From positions 342,953 to 406,952 of the forward strand of contig NBIV01000031.1 of NCBI GenBank assembly GCA_003194525.1: a stretch of 64,000 nt of DNA. The letters run 5' to 3'. The notes under the pieces are model-generated. The model made no database searches. It saw only the letters and a program-made list of their open reading frames with translations, and was not told the DNA's origin. Of this stretch, positions 12,631 through 24,337 are shown one piece after another. How positions within the stretch are numbered: position 1 is the stretch's first letter; each line of letters starts with the position of its first letter. Both the position numbers and the translations under genes were made by a program. This DNA comes from Gracilariopsis chorda (lineage: Eukaryota; Rhodophyta; Florideophyceae; Gracilariales; Gracilariaceae).

Positions 12631-13217
12631 TGTACTGGGCAGTGGCATCGAGGCCTGATGTTATGTTTGCGGCATCAATGGTGGCGAGACAGATACAAAA
12701 TCCTTTTCAAAGGCATCTTTCATCGGCAAAAAGCATCTTAAGATCCTTGGAAACAAAAAAGAACCTTCATCTCTACTTTCCGTCGAAAATTCGTGCTTCA
12801 ATGGAATCATCCTGTGATGCTGACTGGGCGTGTTGTGAAGAATCTAAAAAGTCTACAACTGGCATACTAGTAAATTTCAACGATAAACCAATGTTATGGA
12901 CGACGAAGAAGCAAACACTAACTGCTTTGCCTTCTGGAGAAGCAGAATATATTGCCTCCTATATTTTGGGAAGCTGGTAACGTGGTTAATAACACTATAT
13001 TAAGAGCTTCACTGCAAATTCTAATATGAATGAGTCCAAGACTTCTGAAAGGAACAAGAATGTTGCGGTAAAGTTCCATCATGGTAGAAAACTTGTGAAG
13101 TCTGGCGTGTTACGTATATCCCAGATACGAAGCGAAGTTCGGCCAGTGTACATTATGACGGAAGCTGTTTCTCAAGACCATTTGGGGAGGCTTTCTATTC
13201 TTTGCAGTTTGCAATAG
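12615..13217 (+). pseudogene. copia RNase H and C-terminal tail (copy 2)
   Basis: A 121-codon frame at 12615-12980 holds the end of RT and the copia RNase H: HLMYWAVASRPDVMFAAS, then SSCDADWACCEESKKSTTG with the catalytic Asp, then LTALPSGEAEYIA with the catalytic Glu. It is cut by a stop after SW. The following frame (13026-13217) holds the usual tail, VKFHHGRKLVKSG and a VSQDHLGRL end. This is the best preserved part of either copia copy. Confidence 0.75.
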
Positions 13218-13220
13218 TTT

Positions 13221-13690
13221 CTTTATAAGGCATTTCTAATCCATGTTTTCCTCCTTTTTTGTGTAGTGAATGTTTGCAGAACTTATAAAAAATGACCTTG
13301 AGAAAGTCAAACTAAGCTGCGCCTATACCTCCTCCTATTGTACACGAATTCATTTCGTACAAGGTTTTTACTGATGCAAAAGGTTTCCACCGGTAGCAGT
13401 TAAGCTACAAAACTTTAGCATAGTTATAACCTCGTATTGTTTTCATCCAACGCAAAAAAATCAGAGTTGTTTGCGAAGGATGGCGTCAGAGTTAGACTTA
13501 GAGAGAGTCGCATTGCATTTCTCTCAATTACAACGCAACTCCGAATTGAGAATGCACTCGGTATTCCCCTTCCATTATGTTTACGAATAATTAAAAGATC
13601 GAGTCTATAAAGGAGTGGCCAGTGGCGCAGTTGGTGCTTTCTGCCGGCCACACACTTTTTATCGATCACGGGCTGTACAAATAATCGTAG
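13221..13690. other. Intergenic, no gene seen
   Basis: No coding signal. A short GTGGCC...GGCCAC stem with a TGGCGCAGTTGG string occurs at about 13616-13653; it resembles a tRNA A box but lacks a B box. The 3' LTR of copia copy 2 should lie here but could not be defined. Confidence 0.3.
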
Positions 13691-15664
13691 CCTGCTTAGG
13701 GTTTGACGTTGTATCTTGAAACTCGATGAACCTTCTCATTGGATGTCGTTAGGGCTTTGCATGACTTTGTTTGTGTAATCGGGGGCAGTTCTTGCGAGTT
13801 TTTGAGATCATGCTGGTGGCTTTTGGGCTCTTGTGGCCCGTTTGGGCTTTTGAGGATGCTCTCTCTAATTTGATTTGCTGATAGATCCAAACGGATCTTT
13901 ATATAGCTGCGTCAACGGCAGCGACGTTTTACTCTGCGTTGGTGGTTTGGGTCAGTAGAGTTGGCTTAGTTTAGGTTTATTTGCGACACGGGATCCGCCG
14001 GGCTCGACTCGGAAGAGATATGGAATGGAATGGGTCGCATATCGTGTGCCTGCGTGATTGCGCCAAACCGCTCACACTGACACGCAAGAAATGAGCTCAA
14101 AGATTTACTTTTCTGAAGGCCTTGAATAGCAACCATTGAGTGTGAAAAGAGCACCAACGTTGTGCGCCACTGAGGTCTGGATATGACCTATTCGAGACTC
14201 AGATATGCTGTCATGGCCTCGAGCTCGTTTGTATAGCCTTATGTCTCTACCGGTGTACGAACGTCGTTGTCCAGTGTTTTCTTTCGACATAGTTTCTGGT
14301 GAAATTGTCTGGCTTAGGGTCAAACTCGGGGTCTGCTTCAAGTACAGCTGGGAGAGTTTCAATGGAGAACTCGGTGTGGACCAGCGCTCCTACAAACAGC
14401 GATGTGTCGAAGGAGAGAACTAATTGGGAAATTGGCTTCTTCAAAATCACAACAGAGAGTCAAAGTAGGTGGGCTAATCTTTGTATTTCTTCTATTGCTT
14501 TGGTTTGGAGCACTGAGGATTTCCGTTTCTGTGCTCCGCTTTCTAAAAAGCGATATATGTTGAGCAGCGTAGAGATCAGCCGTGGGTTTCCGAGAGACCC
14601 TCAGATCGGTTTAGCAATGATGGAAGCCCATAGCTTGTCATTGATTTTTTCTGAGACTTTGGGGACACGGGCGTATCGAATTGTTTGCATTGATTTGAAA
14701 AGATATGGGTATGCATTGCGCTGGGCGAGGTCTACCCACCACCCTATGAATGGGATGAATTTTTCGGAGAGTTTCTCAAGGACACATGATTTGCTCGCCT
14801 TAATGGGAAGAGAGAATGCTCTGAACCTTTCGTGGCATAGACTTTGAAAAACAGGGCTACATTGCGCGGCTTCCGGTCGTTAAAGATCAGATTAATGTCT
14901 TATGTGATATGTAGGTAGAACGCATCGCCTGGCTTATGGGAAATAGAATTACTCGGCTGCAAGGGCCAAAACGGTCAGGGAACGTTTTGGACATTGCGAA
15001 TGGCTTAGAAAAATGCGGGATGCTTGCTTCATGATGTTCTGAGCTTGGCTGTGGGCGATGACGACTGCCCATTTATGACGCATTGGTAGAGTCTTCTGAA
15101 GAGGTCGTAGTGATATGTTCGAATTGGATGGAAGCGCGATTTCCTCAGACATGCATTTAATAATCATGTCAGAGGAGAGCTCGGGCACATGCAAGGATTG
15201 GAAGGGAAAGAGTTTTGCTATTTCTAAAGGGAGAAGTATGTTACCTAAAATGTTCTCTATGTCCAAATACAAGGCGCAAAGCGCGTCTTCTGATGCAGTG
15301 CAATTTGTGAGGACATCTGGATACGGAAGGTAAGTTGGTCTATGTTCTGCATCGTTTCTTGATGTGTACAGAACGGTGATCTATCAATGTATTTACAGAA
15401 TGGTGTTTTTAAGTTATGCTTGTGATCAGCCCCCAAAGTGAATATTCTGGTAGACCAAGTAATTCAGTTGGCGGCGTATCCTTTTGGAACTGTTATGCGT
15501 TTATGTTTCGTCGGTACAATGGTGAAACAGTTGTGATGGAGAAGCTGGATATGACGTGCTTGGTGCTTCATTATGTGCAGCTGTACCCAGTGAGATGCTA
15601 GGGACTTCATGATGGTAGCTCTTCTGCGTTGTGATCTAGGTTTGCTGGATTTGAAACTTCGCAA
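13690..15664 (-). pseudogene. Decayed minus-strand coding tract, family unknown
   Basis: Consecutive minus-strand frames with protein-like composition run from about 15664 to 13690, separated by stops and frame changes. The longest is at 15272-14949 (107 codons: LDIENILGNILLPLEIAKLF...). Another lies at 14847-14450 and reads around KASKSCVLEKLSEKFIPF and GSLGNPRLISTLLNIYRFLE. Others lie at 14450-14247 and 13890-13696. They may come from one former gene of about 600 residues. No domain was recognised; a retroelement or transposase of an unfamiliar type is possible. Confidence 0.35.
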
Positions 15665-15669
15665 ACCCG

Positions 15670-17040
15670 TGTTTTGCCACAGACGTGGCTCTGTAGGGTC
15701 TTGGTTTGCCAGAGAGGTTGCTCCGTTAGGACGTTATTGTTCAAATTATTGATTCACTGGGGCGTGATAGTGAAAGCTGTTGTATTGCTAGGTAGTAATA
15801 GGGTCGCGTCCAAACCAGCTTTGAAGTTGGTGTTGGTGGATGGAGGGGAAGGCCAAACTGTTACTAATTGATGTATGTTCGATAAAAGAACAGAAAAATG
15901 CAGCCTGGGTAGCAAAGAACTGTAGTAAAACGCTGGTACGGTGGTATGGTACAGCGGTTTGAGTTTAGTTGCGTAAATAAATAAACAGGTTGAGATATGC
16001 ACGCAAAGATAGATAACGCGAAGGCAACCAGCGCAGAATTTTGCTCCGTGATAATTATGAAGTGTTTCAAGCTTGTATTGTTTTCACAGCTTCTCTGAGG
16101 ATGGCGACGGGCGTCATAGAGTCGAGCGATCTGTTGCAGAAGAAAGAATCGCAAAAGCAATAACAGCCATTTCAATGATGATGATGCGCGACGACGGAGA
16201 TGTGGAAGACGGATTTACAGCACGACTTCCATTACCTTTTCCTAGTCATTCTACCCTTTACGTAACTGCCAATAGAAACTACATTGCCATTCGGTCAGTT
16301 GCCACTGGCAAACGCGATAGATGTGGCCTATATTTTAATATGGTTTCCCAATTTGCAAACTGGAGTACCGTTTTAATTGTGAGGTTATGCAGATGAAAAT
16401 TCTATGAGTGTCATGTTGCACGATTTCACGACACCACACGACAAAAGCGCGTTTTGTACCCTTCTTTGCCAGAGAGTAGCTTGAAAATAAATATTCTTAG
16501 CTCGAGAGTACCAGCATTGGCGTGCAATGCCAATAGATAGTAGGTCGAATGGCATTAATAGCAAAGTGAGTACTGCCGCGGTAGGCATAAGAATTGCACC
16601 ACCTTGAATAAGGCAAGGCGGAAGTAGATGATGTTAAAAGGGTACAAATGGCAGTGTTCCACTAGCAGCGGTAGAGAGGAACAATGGTGAGAACAGATGC
16701 GCTACCAAAAACTTAGGTATAGCGCAGTAGAGATACAAGCATCTTCACTGAACACGCAAAAACAAAACCTTAGGTCTAGTGCGTGGCTTGGAACAAACTA
16801 ATACGATGGCTGATCTTGTAGCAGATCGAGGCAGCCGAGTTACTCACGATTTGCAGGAGACCAAGCTGCAAGGTTAGAGAAGAACATTGGAGTAGTGTTG
16901 GAGCCAAGGAGAAGCAGACAGCTCTAAGAGAAGATAAGGTCGTCAAAGAAAGGAGAAGTGGGCTTGCCCGAGTCGGCTTAGAATACACCGAATAAGTGCT
17001 TTTATATATGAGTAACCTCTAGTTCAGCATACTAGATCTA
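15670..17040. other. No gene seen, repeat-like
   Basis: Only short unrelated frames. The 16600-17000 part is purine-rich and unrecognised. It leads directly into the conserved upstream block of the repeat-borne gene at 17190. Confidence 0.3.
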
Positions 17041-17043
17041 GGT

Positions 17044-17150
17044 AATATCTCATAAAAACCTGTCAGGGGACACTTTCTTGCCATAAAAAGCAGCTTGGCA
17101 AATGCACTGTCTGTTTTAGGGTATCTTGTGTCTATATAGCACCCTTCGAT
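17044..17150 (+). promoter_or_regulatory. Conserved upstream block of repeat gene, copy 1
   Basis: This block recurs in inverse orientation upstream of the related gene at 45843-46268. Shared strings in order are ACCTGTCA-GGGACACTTTC, TTGCCAT, CAGCTTGGCAA, GCACTGTC, TTAGGGTAT and TTGTGTCTATATA. The last contains a TATA-like box about 50 bases before the first ATG. Conservation outside the coding part suggests that the repeat unit carries its own promoter. Confidence 0.5.
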
Positions 17151-17189
17151 GTCACTTTCCAGCTTCAATTCTCTTGTTCCATCAAAGAC

Positions 17190-17620
17190 ATGATGGCGCA
17201 GCCAGTTACAAGCTCTATCATTTGCGAGATGACGGAAGATTCTAGTTTGTCACATCATTCCGTTCCAGACTACCCGTTCAATGATATGGATGCTGAAGAG
17301 TCCGAGGACACGCATCCAGTCATGCCGGCAGCTACTGCACAAGATGATAGCGATGGAATCCTTTCCAGCAAAAGGGTGTTTGGTTAGTGCAACTATTCAC
17401 TAGTAGAGTTGGAGGAAACACTGCGTCGCATATCTGCAAACAAGACCACAATGGAAATCCAGCATACCAAGATCAACGACATTATCCCCCAGGCCCCCAC
17501 TTTATAGGTGTGCGGACTATTGACTTGCCTGGTATTTGCGGCAAACTGTTGCAGTTTGAAAATCGTTGCTCTACTGCATCTGCTTCTACCTTTTAGTCGG
17601 TACCCGTCTACACAAGTAGA
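17190..17620 (+). pseudogene. Repeat-borne small gene, broken copy
   Basis: This frame is a diverged copy of the intact 141-residue gene at 46268-45843. The two share a Ser/Asp-rich N-terminus (IICEMTEDSSLSHHSVPDYP here; IICNRTDDSSMSGHSIPYYP there), the MDAEESEDTH acidic stretch, and after a frame break the LEETLRRIS, QAPTLYVCGLL and FAANC blocks. A stop follows KRVFG at 17385, and another cuts the frame near 17505, so this copy is dead. Function is unknown; no known domain was recognised. Confidence 0.6.
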
Positions 17621-17629
17621 ATTCCTTCC

Positions 17630-18370
17630 TCAATTCTTGCCAAATTACTATTCTCTCTGGCAGCGCAAGGCTGACTGGGGTACGGTTTGGGGGTGGGGCG
17701 CAGTGAAGCGAACAGGCGGGCACGACGAGGCGCTGCAGGAGGCAGTGGTGGCACTGAGGGTAGTAACAGCTGTTTGGAGCATGGGCTGACACATAGGGAG
17801 GCAGTCGGTCGTTTTTAGTCACATCGCTCGCAGCATAAATGAGCGGAATCGGGAGTGGGGGCGAGGACGACGAGCCAGCCTCCAGGCGGCCATAGTCGAG
17901 TCACGGCGAACGTCACTCTGTTCCATGGGAGCCCTCGGCGGTGGCGGGTGCGTTTGTGATGGAAACAGGCGAGAAGGAGTGGGTCTGAAATGAGATTAAA
18001 TCTCATACATAATGCCTCTATCGCCCATGACATTTAGGGCAAAAATTAGGGGGGGTGAACTGCATGACAGACTCTGCAGCTATTCATACGTTCTTCACTA
18101 AGTACTCTACAACAGAATTCTGTAAGCAAGGAAAACGCATAATATATTACTCAGTCCCACTATCATGTAGACAGTTCTGCGTCCGATTCATAATCTTTTA
18201 TCCTTACTAATCTTTCCACTTTCACAACACACGAAACTTGATATGCATTCTAAGTGCTCTCTCATCATTCATCCAAAAACATTCTCGCTGCATTCTAGTA
18301 GAAAATATGCCCGTATAACAAGTTCACCTATCAGACGTCACCACCACATGGTTTCAGCCCATCAACCTAT
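17630..18370. other. No gene seen
   Basis: GC-rich to about 17990, then AT-rich. A minus-strand frame at 17815-18033 is short and anonymous. The AT-rich part probably holds the left end of the second Harbinger-like element. Confidence 0.3.
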
Positions 18371-18373
18371 CTA

Positions 18374-19370
18374 TTGAAATCATACAACCAATACAATCGT
18401 CACTACAACATCTACCATCATGCATTTTTGAGAACTCAGCTTATTGTCAGAACGATTTTCGAAGATATATTTGACAATACAACTAGTCAAGAGTGTCTGT
18501 CACAGTTTAAATTTTTGAAACAAGATTTGGTTAGGCTAGAGCCAGTCCTAAGAATAACCTATGAATACACAACTGATCAGAACAGATACAGAACCAATTC
18601 ACTTCTCACAACAAGTGTAATACTTAGCAGAATTGAATCGCCATATCAATGGACTGATAACGAAGTTTTCTTTCCAAAACATGCTTCACAATTGAGTGAA
18701 ATATTCTGGGAAGCAATAAACAGCATCCTTCAAGAACATGAAGAAGTTGAGACTGGGTCTCTGGGTTGCTACTACATCGCTAGAAACGCAGCGCGATGAA
18801 TATATTCAGTAGAACTAGAAACAGGATCATTGGATCACTGTATTGGATTCATAGATGTTACAGTGCTGAAGATCGCAAGAACAAGGAACGATGGACTTCA
18901 AATTTTTGTCAATGTTGGGCACAGAAGGGCGCATGCCCTCATGTTTCAAGCGATGATTACGCCCGATGGTATCATTATGCATTATGAATGCCTACGGCTC
19001 TGTAGAAGGACGCCGACATGATTGGACTCTGTAAGTTAGGTTGGAATTGGAAAAACAGCTTGAACGTGCACTTATGGTAGAAGACAAGCAGTATTGCATG
19101 TATGGGGAATGTGCCTACCACGAAAAGGACTCTTACAAGTCCCAATCCAAAGGCCTGCGCTCAGCGACGATCAGAATGCCTACAATGCTGAGATGGCTGC
19201 TGGGCGCATACTGGTAGAGTGGGGTTTCAAATAAGTGAAGCGGTACTGGAGTATAACAGAATTTCTGAGAAAGCTGAGATTTATGCAGACATCTCTTGGT
19301 TCTCTCTACCTTACTGCACTTTTACCCATAAACGTGCGAACGGGCTTCAACGGAAACCATATATCAAAGT
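18374..19370 (+). pseudogene. PIF/Harbinger-like transposase remnant (copy 2)
   Basis: The first 141-codon frame (18374-18799) holds the family N-terminal region: NRYRTNSLLTTSVILSRIES followed by SQLSEIFWEAINSILQ. The first catalytic block CIGFIDVTVLKIARTRND is readable from about 18836; the Asp is kept but the following Gly of copy 1 is Val. It continues as VGHRRAHALMFQAMITPDG. After a frame change the GSVEGRRHDW-type block with the second acidic residue lies near 18990-19025. Later pieces to about 19370 are in several frames. It converges on a Myb/SANT-like gene, as in copy 1. Confidence 0.75.
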
Positions 19371-20498
19371 AATTTGATTGCAGGCCTCTGTCTCTGGTCG
19401 CATAGTTTTCTTCAAAAGGCATAACTTGAACAGATCAGTCCGATTGGCCAATTCAAGTGGCCCATTGTCATCTGAGTCCAATGCGTGTGATGCTTTCTTG
19501 TCGGGAGATGTGCCGTCTACTCCTAAATTTCCGGTAAAAAGCTCCAGTGTAGGGTCCGGATGTACTGCGGGACTATTCGTCGTCGATTTGAACCCACTGA
19601 TGACTTCCACCATAGTCTGACGCTTCTGTAGTTTACGTTTCTGCGCTTCCCGCCTTTCTTGCGATCGCTATTCCCTGTCTGGCACACCTTCTTTTCGAGC
19701 TGCTTCAACAGGTTCCCTCTCTAGTTTGAGTTTCTCCTCCTCTATAGTCAATCACTGGTTATCGCCTCGCTCAATAGCTGCCTTAAACGCTGAAGTCTCG
19801 TCCCCTAGAAAAACTGATGCCAACGAGGGATTCTTTTTCGTCGTCTTGAGTTGAGGCTCATCTTTACTTTCTGCGATATCATAACTCCCAGCAAGAGCTT
19901 CGTTTCGACGTGCAGCCCACTCTATAATCAGCGCACCCTGTCTTTCCTTCCTCTCATCTAGTTCTACTTTCTTCCTCTTCTTATCAACAAGAGCCTCAAC
20001 CAAATCGTCTCTGGCTTCTTTCAATATGCCAAAGAGTTCTTCTAGCTCTCCCATCTCACCACTGAAATCATTCATTTTTGCTTTGATAGCTTCCAGTGTT
20101 TCTTTTTTTTCTTGCAATCGCTCGTATCTGTCGTGAATAGAATTCCATGTCACCAAGTGTTTCATGAATTTTCCACCAGTAATCTTTACGGCGGCTATCT
20201 CGAATCGTTCTTTGGCTTTGCCATTAAGAGCTACGTGTGACTTTGCTGCAGCGATTTATCGGACGATTACGAGATCATCCTCTTTGGAGAATCTGATCGT
20301 GGGCTTGGAAGCTTTTAAAGGTGTAGATGTTGGCATTGGGTTTGATGGGGTCACTGGCGTATCGGAAGGATTGCCAAGCAGCTGTGGGACTGTTGTTGTG
20401 AAGGAACATGGTTCGAAGGCTTTCGATGGTCGTTTGTCTGCCATATTTGTGTGTCTTCGAACTAGCAGATTGAGGTAGAGGAACGTGAGATAGGTCAA
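19347..20498 (-). pseudogene. Myb/SANT-like partner of Harbinger copy 2
   Basis: The gene starts at about 20440 (MADKRPSKAF) and carries TIRFSKEDDLVIVR, equivalent to the SRFTTAQDLIIAR block of copy 1. A stop follows at 20256. Another frame continues to the WNSIHDRYERLQEKKE helix and a long Glu/Lys coiled coil (20165-19752). A third stretch at 19613-19347 is the acidic C-terminus. The gene is split by at least two lesions. It is expected to have aided DNA binding or nuclear import of the transposase. Confidence 0.6.
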
Positions 20499-20499
20499 A

Positions 20500-21920
20500 G
20501 CTGGTATTTACGTGATTTCACTATACTGCAATTTTCACTTTTTGAGAATGACAGATTTCAGTAAGCCATATGACAGCATTGACAACTACAAACGTGTATG
20601 TTATTCTTACTTACCAAGTTTCAAAAGCATTATATACCTAGTGTGGCCCAGTACCATTCTCGAAAGCTACATTTGGCACAGGAAATGGTAATGTAAACAG
20701 AGAAACAATGTTTATTTAGCCATTCGCATTCAAACGGCTATATCAATAACGGGCTTCAAGAACTGATTAAGATGATGTGAAAAATGTCACACAACGTTCT
20801 AGATGAGCTTTGAGACCTCGACATCTCTGCCATGCCCACCAAACCACCTCAAGAGGGCCAGGGGGAACTATGGACCAAGACACCCTCCTCACTTTAAACG
20901 TTCGTCACATCCTCATAGCCTCTAGGACAAGTTCGGCGGCGTACTGGAAGTAGTACAGTGCAATAGTTTGCCCCTTTCTACTGCGTTGAATCGACATTTC
21001 AAGCAGGCGCCTCTTCTTTGAAATTCTCTGACCTAACTATCGTGCATTTTGTGAAGCAATATGCTTAAGCGGGAAATCCTCTCAAGGTGTTTGCAGCCTT
21101 GCTCTCTTGTTAGGTACACGCAGCGACAAGGCCCTCCGTACCACACGGTGTTCGGTTGTAAAACCGAGGTGGGTTCCTGCTCTACAAACGGAAGAGATAC
21201 CGAGATTCGGGTTACCAGCTGGTCAAAGAAGTGCACAGGTCCGTGTGAGTGGTGTTCCAGTCCACGCAGAATCCACAAAGAGAAAATGGAGAAAAGAGGA
21301 GAAACCAAAAGGGAAGGTACAAACCGGCGAGTCGTGCGGAGAGCGAAAGAGGCAGGGCAGTAGGGGGTGTTGCTTGTTCAGCCAGCACGGCAAAACGCAA
21401 TACTAAGTCGAACGGCTATCTGATTCCGCAATAAAAAGTAACCAAAACGGTAAAAACAGTGAACAATGGGCAAACCAACGATGTAAGACAGATCAGAGGT
21501 CCTTGCTGATACTGTGCGAGTGAGTACAACGAGACCGAACGCGGTGAAACCCAAGCAGGAGTTGGTCAATTTGAGCAGGCGATAAACTCAGAGCCGAGTA
21601 ACAACTTGTCTTTACTTCAGGGTGAAACGGCATGGACGTCCTCCCTTAAGTATTATTGGGTCACAATAAATTAAGAATAGTACTACTGTGATGGGCCATA
21701 TTTGTGGTGCACACACTTGTGTCACTTTGCGGCACTGCCGGCCATGGCACAACAAGACACTTGTAAATCATGCCAACCATGAATAATATCCGTACACTTT
21801 CCTCGCGTCCATCTGTTCCAGATACCACTGAAAACAACGACAAAGGTTCCAAAAATACCAATTAAAATTCATATCGAAGTTCACCCAATATTTCCGAGGG
21901 TCCAATCATACCTGAGTCGA
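20500..21920. other. No gene seen
   Basis: About 1.4 kb with only short overlapping frames on both strands (for example 21033-21308 minus and 21107-21406 plus), none with a recognisable domain. Probably transposon flank. Confidence 0.3.
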
Positions 21921-21924
21921 ACTG

Positions 21925-23125
21925 ATGCCACGTAGGTATTGCATCATTCATCATCCACCTCGCCTAGAGGGTTTGCGCGCACGCACTGCCGTATACGTTC
22001 CGACGCAATCTCTTTGCAAATTGTTTCTTTTGAATGCTCCGATCTCTTGTTTAATGGCATTGAAGAATGACAAGCTGCGGGTGCTCTCGGTGTTCCAACT
22101 TCTTGAACTCTTTCTTTTCTATCTCATATGCACACTTTTCCGCCGTTGCCTCAGCTTTCTTACACTCACCAATTCTTCCTTATTCTTTGCGCGTTTTCTC
22201 CGCTAATCCATCTTTCTCTGCTTTCTACTTCTCTTCTTCTGCCGCCCTCCTTTTGCGTATCTGCTCTCCGTGTGTCACCTAATCGCCAGGGACTCCAGCT
22301 TCGTACAGATTTGCTGTCCCTGCTTTGCCGTTTCTTTATTGATTTCCCCGATATTTGCCATGATCTTGTGCATAAGAATGCTGTTTACAGTGTTTTACTT
22401 CTTCAGCATGGTCTGAATCTGTTGTATCTTTGCAGGTAAACCCCGTGTCCTTCCATAATGGTCTTCATTTCGTTAAACAAAGACTGGTCCGACTTGCGCC
22501 CTCGCACACCCAGTAGACATGAAGCAACGGTAACGTCTTGAAATGGTTTTGATTCTTCTCAAACGCTTTCGATCTGCTCATCTGTGAAAGGCTTGTATTT
22601 ATTAGCAAAATGTTTTTGGAACGGAAACGTACCAGTCACCTTGAATGACGTCTGTACGAGCTCGAGAGTGATGGTTTGCCAGGCATGAACTGCAAATGCC
22701 AGAGTGAAGTACACTCTTGTAGAATCAAAGCAGCCCTGTTCACAGAACTCTTTTGTTATCTCTCGTATGAGCTCATGGAAGGGTTTTTTGATTATATGGT
22801 CGGAAGGCCGGGGTATAAAAGACGCGTTAGTGGCATTGATTACGGAATCCATCAAGTTTCGAAAGTAGTACTCAATATAACTTGGATGCCTTCTAGATGA
22901 GTAGCAGTTGAGAACAACCATAAAAGCCTTGTCTACGTTTATAGTTTGTGGTGCTGTATGGTGAACATGCTGAACGAATGAGTGCAGAGTAGGGCATTCC
23001 ATTGAACAGTTATCGGTTATAGTAGTGCAAAAATCTAATGAAAACACCCCTGCTTGCTTAAGGCGCTTATATAACTCTAACAGGAGGATGAGGTAGATGA
23101 CTCCAAACTTGGCTTTGCCAGTCAT
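21925..23125 (-). pseudogene. pogo/DDE_1-like transposase fragment
   Basis: A 188-codon minus-strand frame (23125-22559) resembles the C-terminal part of pogo-family DDE transposases. A TLHSFVQHVH segment precedes the strand where the second Asp is expected (VVLNCYSSRRH; the usual LDGHSSH pattern with Asp replaced by Asn). A PRPSDHIIKKPFHELI block takes the place of the SHxxQPLD motif, and LVQTSFKVTGTFPF matches the typical SFxxTGIxPF end. Downstream minus-strand frames to about 21925 form a charged coiled coil. The Asn in place of Asp and the stops argue that it is inactive. Confidence 0.5.
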
Positions 23126-23129
23126 CGTT

Positions 23130-24335
23130 AATTTTTTCCGGCAGTTATAAAGAATTTAGAAGTAAACTAGTTTGCTTTAAGTGCAGTACTAACAGCAGTT
23201 AGGTGATTGATAGCACCTTAAGTTGACGTACCACCTCTATGTCCACCATTTTTACTCTCGCGCGAAGTTAATACTTTTGCCTACTTGCGTAGCGTGCAAT
23301 CAACTGCTGTCTCATTCAGATTTTACAGTAGATGTGCATAAAAGAGAATTACCGCGTGCAAGACCTAACCTGAATCCAGTGCTATGATAAAAATGTAAAT
23401 TGGTCTGTAGTTTTTGGCTTTAAGTTTAACAGACTCTAATATCTCTGTGCCTTTGTACAAAATGTCCATGATTTGCGCAAGATAAGCTCGGATAACCTCA
23501 TTATCGGAAAACCGTTTTCATAGCCTTTTATTTGGACCTTCAGAAGTCCCTCGTGATAAAACATGTGTAACCTCAGGCTTTTCTAGAGCTAAAAATCGCT
23601 TTGCTACCAACTTTAGTCTTTGTATGGTAAAAATGGCTTTGTTTGGCTTCATTACACGCGCTCGCTTGAACAGCGCAAATCATAAGGGTTTTCATACAAA
23701 AAAGAAAAATCATTGTATTTATTTGTATCAATTTCATGTTGAAGGCATTAGAATTTGCCGTTGAATACCAGAGTTGCCATTCCTGGTTTGCGGATGGCAT
23801 GGCCTAAATTTGGAAGTTTGAAGGAACAAAGATGGTTATGCAATTGAATAGGAAGTTTCTTATCTCGTTTCTAATACTCTGCCGCTTGCTTCCGCGCCCA
23901 GGGAGACATCATGCTTTTCTGACAGATCTTAGTCCTGCACAGCGCTGAAGCTTGATCCTCGCTGCATATGGGCTACTACTCGGGCACGGTGGCATTTATG
24001 GTTAGATTGTAGGGTTGGATGATACCTTTGTACGCTGTCTTTCGCGAGAGAGCTTTCTACACTTCTTGCTGCTGCTGGTCTCTGAGCTATGGCTGGGGGT
24101 TTGGGTTGTAAGCAAAGGGGTGGGAAATCGTTCAATATATCCCCCTGTCCATAATTAGGTTTTTGAGAAGGGTACATACAGTGCGTGTCAACAGTGTAAG
24201 ACCAGCCACTCAGAACGGCAGGCATAGAGGAAACAATTCAAACCAGCAGCCACTTGAAGCTGTTTAGAACTTTAGTTTAATATAATAAAAAGTTTATACA
24301 GATCAGAAGTACTTCCTCTGAAATGTATAGAAAGT
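23130..24335. other. No gene seen, AT-rich
   Basis: About 1.2 kb of AT-rich sequence without a convincing frame; short minus-strand frames at 23573-23800 and 23929-24225 show no known motif. Confidence 0.3.
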
Positions 24336-24337
24336 AT

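Larger units (their letters stand above)
8840..13220 (+). mobile_element. Degraded Ty1/copia retrotransposon, copy 2
   Basis: A second, more complete copy of the same copia family. It has a leader at about 8870-9060, gag at 9640-10000, protease at 10250-10550, preintegrase and integrase at 10580-11500, RT at 11510-12630, RNase H at 12615-12980 and the typical C-terminal tail (VKFHHGRKLVKSG) to about 13215. Frames shift between nearly every domain. No long terminal repeat pair could be matched by eye between about 8400 and 13450. Confidence 0.75.

Noticed and set aside
13612-13660. Possible tRNA gene (TGGCGCAGTTGG A-box-like string)
   Set aside because: No B box, no cloverleaf and no acceptor pairing; at most a tRNA-derived relic.
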